Of a DNA stretch of 52,419 nt, positions 42,104-51,194 are shown piece by piece (position 1 is the first letter of the stretch; every line of letters begins with the position of its first letter). Under the pieces are notes generated by a model that saw nothing but the letters and a program-made list of their open reading frames with translations, made no database searches and was not told the DNA's origin. Location of the stretch: contig JAAYEQ010000063.1 in assembly GCA_012728655.1 (NCBI GenBank), forward strand, positions 1 through 52,419, written 5' to 3'. Source of the DNA: Syntrophomonadaceae bacterium. GTDB lineage: Bacteria; Bacillota; Syntrophomonadia; Syntrophomonadales; DTU052. The translations under genes and the position numbers were made by a program.

Positions 42104-42928
42104 TTATGATAATGCTTCTTTCTTGGGCAAGGAAACAATAAACGTAGTTTCCGGTTTTCTGATTACGGTAATCCTGCCCCGGTATGAATCTACCAGATTC
42201 TTGACAATATACAGACCAAACCCTCTGGTATCAGATTCTTTGGTGGTATAACCCGGCACGAAAAGCATGGGTAATTGTTCATCTGTAATCATTGCACCGG
42301 TATTGGAAACACAGAGCGTGATCCAGTTGTCCTCATCTTTCATCACCAGGGAGACCCTTCGGTTCGTTTGTTCGTGAACTGCCGCTTCCAGGGCGTTGTC
42401 CAGAAGGTTTCCCAAAATGCTCTGGAGTTCCCAGAAAGGAACAGCGATCTCGTTTGTGTTGCACTTGATTGAAAACGTAAATTCTACATTCCGGTTGGCC
42501 GCAATCTTGTGCCAGCAGTTGAGCAGTGCCGCAAGAGACTGATTGCCCGCATACATGGGTTCACGGTTGTACCCGTATAACTCGGCGATCTCTGCCAGAT
42601 AATCCCGGGCTGCGTCCACTTCATTCAGGTTAAGTATGGCCTGAAGGGTTTGGATATGGCGAATATGTTCATGCCTTTCGGTTAAATAATCAAAGTAGTG
42701 TATTCTGTTTAATCTTCTTCCTGTGTGCATCCGCCTTTGCCGTCTGATATTTAGAATTGATACTATCGCCAATAGACTTAAAACCATTACGGCCAAATTA
42801 ATAAGAGGAAGCACCTTCCTTAGCAGCATCAGGTTGGTACTGCTATAGACCTCTATATTTATCCACGCCAGTAACAGGCACTGTATCACTATTGTCGATA
42901 CCGGTATCGCCAGGCTGCCTTTACGCAT
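42104..42928 (-). CDS. Sensor histidine kinase (GHKL, Spo0B/CitA-type dimerisation)
   Basis: A 274-residue kinase. Two membrane helices near the N-terminus (about 8-30 and 36-58) have almost no extracellular loop. A phospho-acceptor helix follows (HEHIRHIQTLQAILNL, about 86-101) and a GHKL ATPase domain with N-box ILGNLLDNALEAA, G1 VSNTGAMI, G2 DTRGFGLYIVKNL. The lack of a sensory domain suggests membrane-embedded or intracellular sensing, as in AgrC-like kinases. ATG 42928 follows AAAGGG by eight bases; the ATG six bases earlier is too close to that site. It pairs with the LytTR regulator downstream. Confidence 0.9.
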   Translation of the reverse strand: MRKGSLAIPVSTIVIQCLLLAWINIEVYSSTNLMLLRKVLPLINLAVMVLSLLAIVSILNIRRQRRMHTGRRLNRIHYFDYLTERHEHIRHIQTLQAILNLNEVDAARDYLAEIAELYGYNREPMYAGNQSLAALLNCWHKIAANRNVEFTFSIKCNTNEIAVPFWELQSILGNLLDNALEAAVHEQTNRRVSLVMKDEDNWITLCVSNTGAMITDEQLPMLFVPGYTTKESDTRGFGLYIVKNLVDSYRGRITVIRKPETTFIVSLPKKEALS

Positions 42929-43556
42929 ATTCATGTCCCTTTATCCCGGTCAATCGGTTATTGGTTGCCAGAAAAACATTACCCGGGATTTGGCGGGGTA
43001 CCGCCACGAACAGCAGCCTTTGGCAGGTGTAAGAATGTAGCCGGGTGGATAGTTGTGTTTGGTCCCCAACATCAACGGTTGCTACTTAGTGCTGTTGGGA
43101 CTACTTTGAGAACGGTCAAACCCGGATATTTCTGGTTTAAACATCCGAGACCGTATAATTGTCAGAAACTTCACATTATTAAATATAACATACCAGGAAA
43201 ACAATTGCTAGAAATACAGTAATTGCGGGCTGAAAGCAAGAATAACATGGAATGCCTTGCTAGGACCTAATTCCTACAAGATATACATCGAGATATGGAT
43301 GATATTAACTGAATTGTGGTTATTGGTGACTGGAAGCAGGCTATTCGTGCACACCATATTTTAACAGTACATAAGACATGCTACCATCAGTTTACAACCG
43401 GTTGTGAAACCAAAACGTAAAAGGAGGTGGGACAAGACAGAAAGATTTGACCCGCTTGTGCTCTCAATACCGCAAAATACCGGACAGTTAATAGCACCTT
43501 TTCATAGGAAGATTTTTTTAGGGTTTTAAAATCTATCTTTATGGGAGGTGTGTTTT
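42929..43556. other. Long intergenic region before the secreted hydrolase
   Basis: About 630 bases with no gene. A TGGCGG-GGTA-CCGCCA hairpin is at 42991-43006. A perfect 12-base palindrome ACAACCGGTTGT lies at 43394-43405. AGATTTT (43510-43516) and AAAATCT (43528-43534) form a stem just before the hydrolase start. An AAAAGGAGG at 43420-43428 is followed by no credible gene. The palindrome is the best operator candidate. Confidence 0.4.
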
Positions 43557-44456
43557 ATGTCAAATCGGTTATTCAGAGCGAGAAAAACAGCGTTTTCGGT
43601 TCTGATTCTGTTTGCCTTCGTATTTTCCTTTGTTGTTGCTATTCCCGGAGTGAGTTATGCTTCTCCGCCAATAGTGCGCTATGACTACGCTCCCGGGAAG
43701 TATTCAGGCAATGGGCCATACTCGTACAGCACGTACCAGCTGCCCGGGTGGTCTCCAGGTGCTACCGTTTATTATCCAACCAATGCCAGTCCTCCCTTCT
43801 CCGGCATAGTGTTCTGCCCGCCATATACGGGAACTCAATCTAATTTTGCCGCCTGGGGTCCATTTTTCGCTTCTCACGGTATTGTATTGGTCACCATGGA
43901 TACCAGCAGCACTCTGATCAGTGTCGATCAGAGGGCAATTGAGCAAAGAATGGTTCTCGACTTGCTGAAAGCGGAAAGAAACCGTCCAGGCAGCCCGCTT
44001 TACAACAAAATTGACCCGGAAAGAGTAGGTGCTATGGGTTGGTCCATGGGCGGTGGCGCCTCCTGGATTAACTCTGCGGAGTATCCGGGGCTGAAAACCG
44101 CCATGTCACTGGCCGGACACCATCTGACTGCGATAAATCCCAATGCCAAGGGTTACGGCACCCAATGTCCCACCATTATTTTCTGTGGATTATTAGATCA
44201 GACCATTCTCGGTGGTATGTTACAGTCAGAGACAGTTTACTATAATATACCCAGCGGTATCCCCAAGGTTTTCTATGAAGTTTCAACTGCCGGTCACTTT
44301 GTCTGGTACAGTCCCACCGCTGCCAATGACCATGTGGCAGAGCTGGCCCTGGCGTTCCAGAAGACCTTCCTGGATGGCGACACCCGCTGGGAGCAGTATA
44401 TCGAAGAACCTCTATTTGACTTTTCAATCTTCAGAAGCGCCTACATAAACAACTGA
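43557..44456 (+). CDS. Secreted PETase/cutinase-like polyester hydrolase
   Basis: A 299-residue alpha/beta hydrolase. A signal peptide ends near ASYA (predicted cut after residue 35). The mature part resembles actinobacterial cutinases and PET hydrolases: YYPTNASPPFSGIVFCPPYT with the oxyanion Tyr90, GWSMGGG with nucleophile Ser163 and Met164, LLDQT with Asp214, and GHF with His247, then DTRWEQYI near the end. Trp162 before the serine matches the residue in IsPETase (GWSMGG), where most cutinases have His, while HF after the catalytic His is cutinase-like. The C-terminal cysteine pair of type I cutinases is absent. ATG 43557 follows GGGAGG. The natural substrate is unknown; esterase or polyester activity is inferred. 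Confidence 0.82.
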   Translation: MSNRLFRARKTAFSVLILFAFVFSFVVAIPGVSYASPPIVRYDYAPGKYSGNGPYSYSTYQLPGWSPGATVYYPTNASPPFSGIVFCPPYTGTQSNFAAWGPFFASHGIVLVTMDTSSTLISVDQRAIEQRMVLDLLKAERNRPGSPLYNKIDPERVGAMGWSMGGGASWINSAEYPGLKTAMSLAGHHLTAINPNAKGYGTQCPTIIFCGLLDQTILGGMLQSETVYYNIPSGIPKVFYEVSTAGHFVWYSPTAANDHVAELALAFQKTFLDGDTRWEQYIEEPLFDFSIFRSAYINN

Positions 44457-44518
44457 ACCCGATGATTGATCAAACTGCATGCATAGTCCCGTGTGAGCCC
44501 GGGGCGACATAAGTCAAT

Positions 44519-44555
44519 AAGTCGCTGGGCGGAAACCCCGCTCAGTGACTTTTTA
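44519..44555 (+). terminator. Intrinsic terminator of the hydrolase gene
   Basis: AAGTCGCTGGGCGG (44519-44532) pairs with CCGCTCAGTGACTT (44538-44551), 14 bp with two G-U pairs, followed by a T run ending TTTTTA. The 120 bases that follow up to 44675 hold no gene. Confidence 0.8.
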
Positions 44556-44675
44556 TGGGGACTATTGTCAGTCCCGTATTGATTGGAAAGCCGTTGGCAA
44601 ATTGTACAGACATTTCTTGTGCCATCGAAGGAAAGATATTAGAATTAATTAAGCAGTGTAATTCTCGCCAAAGGA

Positions 44676-47597
44676 ATGATTACAAGAGTGTTAGGGCAAA
44701 AAACGGTATGGTTGATTGTGTCCTGGGTGGCAGCCCTGGCAGTAGCAGGGTACTGCCATTATTACCTGGGCATTGATGTTGTGTATACACATTTCTTTTA
44801 TTTTGTTTTGGTATTAACGGCTTTTTATAACAGCCGTTATATTATACCTACGGCTGCTTTTCTCGGCATTTTACATATTGCACTGGGTTACTTAAGTAAC
44901 GGGACCATTACCGGCGCGACATTGGCGAGAGCCTTGATGATGATGGTGGTAGGTATCGTCATCAATGCACTGGTTAATCACTTTTATTCGCGAGAGAGGG
45001 TATTAAAAGAGGATTATGACAAACTGCAACTGCTGATGGAAAATATTTCCGATGTGCCCTGGATACTTAACTTGACAACCGGAAAGTGGGAGTATATGAG
45101 CCCGGCAATCGAACAGTTAACGGGTTATAGCCTTGAAGAGTTTATAAACCAGCCGGTGGAGCAAATTTTCGTCCCGGAAGCCTTCCCCGTAGTTATGGAG
45201 AGGCTTGCGGAACGCATCGATAGTTTTTTAAAGGATGACGGCCGTCCCCACACGTACAGGGATTGGATCGAACACACCCGCAAAGACGGATCAACGATCG
45301 CGGTAGAGTTTACATCCAAGTATATGAAAAATGATAACGGGGATCTGCTTTTGATTGGCATATCCCGAGATATATCAGAGCGTCAGGAAATGGCGATGAA
45401 ACTGGCGACAAATAATGAAATCATGGAGTCGTTGTTGAAAAATACCCCCAGCCTGATGGCGTTTATAGATAAAAATGAAAAATGTATCGCCATATCCAAA
45501 ACCTTGGCTGATGTCTTAGGAGTATCGCCCGAGGAAGTCAAGGAAAAACACCTTGATGAGGTTATGCCTTCTCTGATGGTGTCCAAATTAGAGAAACTTT
45601 TGGCCGATATTGCGGACAAAAAAGAACCCGTGGTTAAGGTGGAAACCATTCCGACACCGGATGGAGAAAAGGTATTTGAAATATGGGGGTTCCCATTAAT
45701 TAAATCGGAAGAGCAGGTGGAACTGACCTGCTTAAAAGGAATGGATATAACAGAACGTTGGAGGGCGCAGGAGAAGATCCGGCAGCAAAACCTGGAGATC
45801 ATTGCCCTTAACAACAATGTTTCCGATATCATTGCCAGGTTTGACAGGAACCTCCGTTATGTATATACCAACCAGAAAAAGAAAGCCGACCGTCTTATGG
45901 GCAAGACCAACCGGGAATTGGGCATGCCCGAACCGGCTGTGACCGCCTGGGAACGAGCAATCCGTGCAGCCTTTGCAACCGGAGTTGAACAGATACTGGA
46001 AACCAGCAACCTTGGACCCCGCGGCATAAGATATTACCACTCGATTATCACACCGGAGCGGGATGAGAACGGCGAGGTAGTGACGGTAGTAACCGTTACC
46101 CGCGACATTACGGATTTGAAGGAACTGCAGTTGGCTCTGGAACTGGAGAGGCAGAACCTGTACATAACGCTGGAGAGCATCGGCGACGGCGTAATTTCCA
46201 CCAATCGCCAGGGGCAGATCACTCTAATTAACAGGGTGGCGGAGAAACTGACCGGGTGGACTCAAGATGAGGCGTGTGGACGGCGGTTTGAGGAAGTCTT
46301 TCATATTGTGGATGAGAACACCGGGAAACGCTGTGAAAGCCCGATTGAGCAGGTGTTGAACACCCGAAAAACGGTTGAATTGAGTAATAACACTATTCTG
46401 ATATCCAAACAGGGTACACATATACCCATCGAAGACACCGCCGCACCCATAATTGATACCGAAGGGAACATCCACGGGGTGGTGGTTGTATTCCGGGATT
46501 TCACTGATAAGAAAGAAAAGCAGAAGAGGATAATATATCTCAGCTACCATGACCAGCTTACCGGTTTGTACAATCGCCGGTTTTTCGAGGAGGAAAAGAA
46601 AAGGCTGGATACCCCAAGAAATATTCCCATAACCCTGATTATGGCCGATGTCAACGGGCTTAAGATGACCAACGACGCGTTTGGCCACAGTGTGGGCGAC
46701 GAGCTGTTGCGGAAAGCCGCCGAGGTGATAAAAAAAGAGTGTCGCGCCGATGATATTGTCGCCCGTATTGGGGGTGACGAATTCTGCATCCTCTTGCCCA
46801 AGACCAGCCGGGAGGAAGCCGAAGGGATTATAAAGCGAATAAAGAAAGCGGCCGCCAGGGAGAAAATTGGAAACGCCGTCCTATCCATCTCTTTCGGCTG
46901 TGAGACCAAGCGGCATCCCGATGAAAACATGGAGGCGATCTTTAAGAAGGCCGAGGACAATATGTACAGAGCCAAACTGTCGGAAAGCCCTACTATGAGA
47001 TTTCAGACCATATTAATGGTTATCGAGGCCTTATATGCCAAACACCAGCGGGAGAAGGAGCACTCTTATAACGTCAGCCGGCTGTGCGAGAAGATTGGCA
47101 CGGCGTTAAACTTGAGACCGGAAACTATTCAAGAGCTTAGAACGGGCGGGCTGATGCATGATATCGGGAAAATTGCTATTGACCAGTCAATACTGGAAAA
47201 ACCAGAGCCGTTAACTGAGGCTGAGAAGTTGGAAGTGCAGCGTCATGTGGAAACCGGATATCGTATCCTCAGCTCCGTCAGCGGATTCGCCAATATAGCG
47301 GAACATGTCCTGGCCCACCATGAAAGATGGGACGGTCAAGGGTATCCCAAAGGGCTCAAAGGTGAAGAGATACCGTTGGAGGCGAGAATCATCGCTATAG
47401 CTGAAGCTTATGATGCCATGACAGCAGAGATGCCTTTCCGCCGGGCGCTCAGCAAAAAAGAGGCTGTCAGGGAAATACGACAGAATGCCGGCACCCAGTT
47501 TGACCCCGAGGTCGCCAGGGTGTTCATTACCAAGGTTCTGGAGGTTGAAAACGGGGCGACTGACCCCACCCCTTCTGAACCTGGTTTTGCCTACTAG
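44676..47597 (+). CDS. Membrane sensor with PAS domains, GGDEF and HD-GYP (cyclic di-GMP synthesis and hydrolysis)
   Basis: A 973-residue protein. The N-terminus has about four membrane helices (roughly 10-108). Four PAS regions follow (about 115-240, 248-365, 375-485, 495-615), e.g. WEYMSPAIEQLTGYS and LINRVAEKLTGWTQ. A diguanylate cyclase domain has an intact RIGGDEFCILLP (about 697). A C-terminal HD-GYP phosphodiesterase keeps MHDIGKIAID (about 825) and HHERWDGQGYPKGL (about 880). Both active sites look intact, so it could make or break down c-di-GMP depending on PAS input. The ATG abuts an AAAGGA site; an in-frame GTG at 44688 is an alternative start. Confidence 0.93.
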   Translation: MITRVLGQKTVWLIVSWVAALAVAGYCHYYLGIDVVYTHFFYFVLVLTAFYNSRYIIPTAAFLGILHIALGYLSNGTITGATLARALMMMVVGIVINALVNHFYSRERVLKEDYDKLQLLMENISDVPWILNLTTGKWEYMSPAIEQLTGYSLEEFINQPVEQIFVPEAFPVVMERLAERIDSFLKDDGRPHTYRDWIEHTRKDGSTIAVEFTSKYMKNDNGDLLLIGISRDISERQEMAMKLATNNEIMESLLKNTPSLMAFIDKNEKCIAISKTLADVLGVSPEEVKEKHLDEVMPSLMVSKLEKLLADIADKKEPVVKVETIPTPDGEKVFEIWGFPLIKSEEQVELTCLKGMDITERWRAQEKIRQQNLEIIALNNNVSDIIARFDRNLRYVYTNQKKKADRLMGKTNRELGMPEPAVTAWERAIRAAFATGVEQILETSNLGPRGIRYYHSIITPERDENGEVVTVVTVTRDITDLKELQLALELERQNLYITLESIGDGVISTNRQGQITLINRVAEKLTGWTQDEACGRRFEEVFHIVDENTGKRCESPIEQVLNTRKTVELSNNTILISKQGTHIPIEDTAAPIIDTEGNIHGVVVVFRDFTDKKEKQKRIIYLSYHDQLTGLYNRRFFEEEKKRLDTPRNIPITLIMADVNGLKMTNDAFGHSVGDELLRKAAEVIKKECRADDIVARIGGDEFCILLPKTSREEAEGIIKRIKKAAAREKIGNAVLSISFGCETKRHPDENMEAIFKKAEDNMYRAKLSESPTMRFQTILMVIEALYAKHQREKEHSYNVSRLCEKIGTALNLRPETIQELRTGGLMHDIGKIAIDQSILEKPEPLTEAEKLEVQRHVETGYRILSSVSGFANIAEHVLAHHERWDGQGYPKGLKGEEIPLEARIIAIAEAYDAMTAEMPFRRALSKKEAVREIRQNAGTQFDPEVARVFITKVLEVENGATDPTPSEPGFAY

Positions 47598-47728
47598 CAC
47601 CGGCAGAACTTTAGGATTATACCTCAAGTTGACATAATAACCTTCCTGCATTCTTTCCGGTTGTTACTTTAAACAGATATTGGCTACCTTCGGGGGATTG
47701 TTTGCCTGACTGCGATTATTCCCGCCAG

Positions 47729-47751
47729 GCAGGGATTCCCTGCTTTTTTTG
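47729..47751 (+). terminator. Intrinsic terminator after the GGDEF/HD-GYP gene
   Basis: GCAGG (47729-47733) and CCTGC (47739-47743) form a short stem around GATTC inside a longer palindrome, directly followed by seven T. A second stem GCCTG/CAGGC (about 47704-47730) lies just upstream. Confidence 0.75.
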
Positions 47752-47852
47752 TATTGGCAGTGGCATCGGTGGACTCTGACAGGGGTGGCTACATAAAAAC
47801 GCGGGATGACGCGAATGATACATAGAGAGAACTTGGATAAGAGGTTGTTCCT

Positions 47853-48530
47853 ATGCTCCTGGTTATCCTGCGTACGGTGATACTGTTCACGGTTGTGGTT
47901 GTTTTTCTCCGTTTGATGGGGAAAAGACAGATTGGGCAACTGCAGCCTTATGAGTTGGCAATAGTAATCCTCATTTCCGAATTGGCGGTTATCCCCATGG
48001 AGAACACGTCCATCCCGATTATGGGAGGGCTGATCCCCATTTTTGTTCTGTTTACGGCCCAGGTGCTGTTGGCTTACATATCGCTGAAGAGTGAAAAGGC
48101 TCGCGGACTGATCTGCGGAACCCCCAGTGTTTTGATTGAGAACTCCAGGATTGTTGAAGCGGAGATGAGGAGGCAGCGTTACAACATAAATGACCTGCTG
48201 GAGCAGTTGCGTTCCAAAAACGTGGTTAACCTTTCGGATGTGGAGTACGCCATATTGGAAACCAGCGGGGAGTTGAGTGTGATCCTTAAGTCCCAGAAAA
48301 GGCCGCTGACGCCGGAGGATCTCAATATACCCACCGCATATGAGGGGCTTCCTACCACCCTGATCATCGATGGGTTTGTATTTCGGGACAACCTGCAAAA
48401 AATTAACCTCAGTGAGGAGTGGCTGATGACGGAGTTGAGTAAATTGGGGGTTAAAACCCCGCGCGATGTACTCTTTTCCTACATCGATACCCAGGGAAAC
48501 CTGTTCTGCCAGAAGAAGGATAGAGCTTAA
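47853..48530 (+). CDS. DUF421 membrane protein (YetF/YrbG family)
   Basis: A 225-residue protein. Three N-terminal membrane helices (about 2-22, 32-53, 58-78) include FLRLMGKRQIGQLQPYELAIVILISELA, the DUF421 signature. The soluble C-terminal part has IENSRIVEAEMRRQRYNINDLLEQLRSKNV and VEYAILETSGELSVI. Family members such as YetF occur in spore-forming Firmicutes and some affect spores or envelope properties. ATG 47853 follows AGAGG. A DUF4363 gene follows 17 bases after, the usual partner. Confidence 0.92.
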   Translation: MLLVILRTVILFTVVVVFLRLMGKRQIGQLQPYELAIVILISELAVIPMENTSIPIMGGLIPIFVLFTAQVLLAYISLKSEKARGLICGTPSVLIENSRIVEAEMRRQRYNINDLLEQLRSKNVVNLSDVEYAILETSGELSVILKSQKRPLTPEDLNIPTAYEGLPTTLIIDGFVFRDNLQKINLSEEWLMTELSKLGVKTPRDVLFSYIDTQGNLFCQKKDRA

Positions 48531-48547
48531 GGAGCAGAGGAGTCAAG

Positions 48548-48928
48548 ATGAGACAGGTAGCCGTGTCTGTGGTTATATTGGGGCTTATATGCGGTTTGGG
48601 CTGCTGGACCAATAAAATGCTGCAGGAATCGGCCCAGAATTTGGTGTTCCATATAAACCTGGTTGTGGATGAGATTAAAGCTGAACGCTGGTCAGAGGCT
48701 GAAAACCATATCGGGGAACTGGAGGAGGCCTGGAAGCGGTACGTCGGCTGGTGGCCCATTATACTGAATCACCAGGAGATTGATAATATCGAGTTTTCCC
48801 TGGCCAGATGCCGGGAATACGTAACCAGTCGTAGTAAACCCCTATCGCTGGGACAGTTGTCAGAACTAAAGAGAATGGTTGAACATATCCCGGCCAAGGA
48901 AGCCGTCACCTGGAAAAACATCCTGTGA
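48548..48928 (+). CDS. DUF4363 protein
   Basis: A 126-residue protein with an N-terminal signal or anchor helix (VSVVILGLICGLGCW) and a helical extracytoplasmic part (INLVVDEIKAERWSEAENHIGELEEAWKRYVGWW, IEFSLARCREYV). This matches DUF4363, encoded directly after DUF421 in many Clostridia. Function is unknown; a role with DUF421 at the spore or cell envelope is inference. AAGGAGCAGAGGAG precedes ATG 48548. The gap after it (48929-49179) holds no gene. Confidence 0.88.
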   Translation: MRQVAVSVVILGLICGLGCWTNKMLQESAQNLVFHINLVVDEIKAERWSEAENHIGELEEAWKRYVGWWPIILNHQEIDNIEFSLARCREYVTSRSKPLSLGQLSELKRMVEHIPAKEAVTWKNIL

Positions 48929-49179
48929 ACAGGAATTGAAACGGCAGCTTTAAAGGACCGGCCGCTGCACACAGATACAGACAGGTTTCCAAAAGGGCAT
49001 GTCTCATATATTTTGCCAATCTTATTTATCCTGTCTCATGTAAAGGATTCTCCCGACCTACCGAGAAAAGATAATACTATAGTAATCGACACCTCCGTAA
49101 GTATCAACGTGATTAGGATCCAAGGATACGGTTCCACCCAAGAGGCTTTTGACCTGTACAGGAAAAGGAGATGAATGAA

Positions 49180-49959
49180 TTGAGGAGCATCAGAGAGCTG
49201 TTTGATTTGTCCGGGCAGGTTGCTATTGTTACTGGAGGCGCCGCCGGTATCGGTGTGCAGATGGCATATGCCCTGGGGGAGGCGGGCGCGAATCTGGTTC
49301 TGGCCGCGCGGAAGGTAGACCGATGCGTCGAAGCCGCCCAAACGATGGAGAAGGAATTGGGGGTTAGGGTGTTGCCCGCCCGCTGCGATGTGAGCAAAGC
49401 AGAAGAGATAGATGAATTGTACAAAAACGTAATGCAGGAATTCGGCCGGGTTGATATTCTGGTCAACAATTCCGGAGCCAATTGGGGTGCGCCGTCGTTG
49501 GATTATCCGATTGACGGGTGGAACAAGGTGATAAATACGAACGTGACCGGTACATGGCTGATGTGTCAGAAAGCCGGGCAGATAATGTCGCGGCGGATGT
49601 ACGGTCGCATAATTAATGTGGCATCGCTGGCCTCATTCGTCGGCGCCGATCCGGAGGTTATGGATGCGGTGGCTTACCAGACCAGCAAGGCCGCGGTGGC
49701 GGGTCTCACCAGGGATCTGGCCGTCAAATGGGCCAGGTACAACATAACCGTCAATGCCATAGCTCCGGGATGGTTTCCCAGCAAGATGAGCCAGGCTACC
49801 CTCGATAAAAGCGGGGAAAAGATATTGTCGTTCATTCCCATGAAGAGGTTCGGCGGAGACGACGAGTTAAAAGCCGCCACCCTTTTCCTGGCATCGCCCG
49901 GAGCCAGTTACTGTACCGGAGTGGTCCTGAGTGTGGACGGCGGCTGGGTTGCTATGTAA
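49180..49959 (+). CDS. Short-chain dehydrogenase/reductase
   Basis: A 259-residue classical SDR. The NAD(P)-binding motif is TGGAAGIG (about 18-25), followed by NNSGA in place of the usual NNAG, the catalytic Ser region IINVASLASFVG and the active-site YQTSK (about 166-170), and a C-terminal YCTGVVLSVDGGW. Similarity to gluconate 5-dehydrogenase or 3-oxoacyl-ACP reductase-type SDRs is plain, but the substrate cannot be told. TTG 49180 is preferred because AAAAGGAG ends nine bases before it; an ATG at 49171 directly abuts that site. Confidence 0.9.
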   Translation: MRSIRELFDLSGQVAIVTGGAAGIGVQMAYALGEAGANLVLAARKVDRCVEAAQTMEKELGVRVLPARCDVSKAEEIDELYKNVMQEFGRVDILVNNSGANWGAPSLDYPIDGWNKVINTNVTGTWLMCQKAGQIMSRRMYGRIINVASLASFVGADPEVMDAVAYQTSKAAVAGLTRDLAVKWARYNITVNAIAPGWFPSKMSQATLDKSGEKILSFIPMKRFGGDDELKAATLFLASPGASYCTGVVLSVDGGWVAM

Positions 49960-49991
49960 GCACAAACATTCTACGTGAAGAAAGGTTGGAA

Positions 49992-50519
49992 ATGGTGAAA
50001 AAGCTACCACCAAACCTGTTAAGAACCCCGAATGCGTATATCGATGGCCAGGTAAAAAAGATTTTTGAAAAGTCCGGGTTCGGAGGGATTCCATTATGGA
50101 CCGAATCGGGGTGTACCATATTTGTTCATACCCGGACCGGTACCATAGAAACTACGAAGGAAGCCGATTTGTTCGTTCAGATTGAGTTCGAGGAAGTGGA
50201 CGGGGTTCCCCTTATCTGGCTGGAGTTCGAGATCGCCCTTGCGGATGACGATCGTCATCGTGTCAGCATATTTCTAAACATTCTCGACGACCATGCAGTA
50301 TCATGCTTGCGAGCCTTGCCCTACCAGCACTGGATCGTTATTCACTGGTACAATGAAGAACGGGAATACTCCGGTTCGAGTGCGGTGGAATGGACTCCCG
50401 AAAACCAGGAGAAAGCCAGGAAGGTAACCGAGCAGGCCTGGGAGGTTATCCAAAGGACCGGAGGCGGGGATTTTGAGGAGGTCCTCAACCGGATCAAGAA
50501 AGACAGTTATCTGTCGTAG
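49992..50519 (+). CDS. Hypothetical protein, alpha/beta
   Basis: A 175-residue soluble protein that I do not recognise. It has a central beta-rich part (VDGVPLIWLEFEIALADDDRHRVSIFLNI, WIVIHWYN), an acidic overall character, and a helical C-terminal end (NQEKARKVTEQAWEVIQRTGGGDFEEVLNRIKKD). No signal peptide, membrane segment or catalytic motif is visible. ATG 49992 lies after AAAGGTTGG; the TTG six bases earlier is within that site. It follows the SDR gene by 32 bases, so the two may be cotranscribed. A hairpin follows the stop. Confidence 0.7.
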   Translation: MVKKLPPNLLRTPNAYIDGQVKKIFEKSGFGGIPLWTESGCTIFVHTRTGTIETTKEADLFVQIEFEEVDGVPLIWLEFEIALADDDRHRVSIFLNILDDHAVSCLRALPYQHWIVIHWYNEEREYSGSSAVEWTPENQEKARKVTEQAWEVIQRTGGGDFEEVLNRIKKDSYLS

Positions 50520-50521
50520 TG

Positions 50522-50560
50522 CGGTCAGGTGATTCCCGGCTTTGGGCCGTGTCCTGACCG
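50522..50560. terminator. Hairpin between convergent genes
   Basis: CGGTCAGG (50522-50529) pairs with CCTGACCG (50553-50560), with GGC/GCC pairing inside. It directly follows the stop of the hypothetical gene and faces the minus-strand gene ending at 50582, so it may end both transcripts. Confidence 0.55.
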
Positions 50561-50581
50561 AGCCGGCTTTCTAGGGGTTCT

Positions 50582-51034
50582 TCATCGGCGGTTCAGCTTA
50601 CGGGGCTTCTTTTGCTTTTTGGCCTCAGTTGGATCACTAGTGTACGCAGGAGCGGCAGAGCTGACGTTCCCGTTATCCAGGTCGTATTTTTTCAACAGTT
50701 CCTGTTCGGCCGTGATAAGGGCTTGATGTACTGATTGTTGGGCCAAAAAGATGGTCAGGAGCTGCCGGCGCAGCATTTCCAGTTGCTCGACCTCATCCAA
50801 AAGGACCTTTCTGTTGGCATCGCTGATGTCCAACACGTCGGCCTTATGCCTAAGGTATCTCTTTTTGGATTGAATCCATCGGGTAACTGTCTTAAGGTCT
50901 TCTTCGCTTTTTGATAATGCTTCTTTCAGGAAGGCCGCCAGACCGTTGATCCCAACTTCAATGTCGTCATTTTCGATGTCCGCCGTAATCTGCGAATGGG
51001 TCTTATATATACGGCTGACAGGTTCCTTGCTCAC
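50582..51034 (-). CDS. Hypothetical coiled-coil protein
   Basis: A 150-residue, strongly charged helical protein. Residues about 20-120 show heptad-like spacing (LKTVTRWIQSKKRYLRHKADVL, VLLDEVEQLEMLRRQLLTIFLAQQSVHQALITAEQELL), typical of a coiled coil. The C-terminus is Lys/Arg-rich (KKQKKPRKLNRR) and may bind nucleic acid. No family is recognised and there is no membrane segment. GTG 51034 follows AAAGGAG by nine bases on the minus strand. It is alone, divergent from the metallophosphoesterase gene. Confidence 0.7.
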   Translation of the reverse strand: MSKEPVSRIYKTHSQITADIENDDIEVGINGLAAFLKEALSKSEEDLKTVTRWIQSKKRYLRHKADVLDISDANRKVLLDEVEQLEMLRRQLLTIFLAQQSVHQALITAEQELLKKYDLDNGNVSSAAPAYTSDPTEAKKQKKPRKLNRR

Positions 51035-51194
51035 CTGTGGAAGCTCCTTTCGGTTGATTACTCGCCATAGTCTATCCTATTCGTGAACAGGCACCGGTGC
51101 TACCGGGCGGCACGATGCGCACCGCTTGCCAGAATTATGGCAATGATGGTATAAAATCAGTATCTGACCGCAGTTTTGCAGAAGGAGAATAGCG

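Noticed and set aside
43389-43404. LytTR binding sites upstream of the hydrolase
   Set aside because: The two GTT-type half-sites are 11 bases apart, not the roughly 21-base period typical of LytTR direct repeats; the palindrome is a better description.
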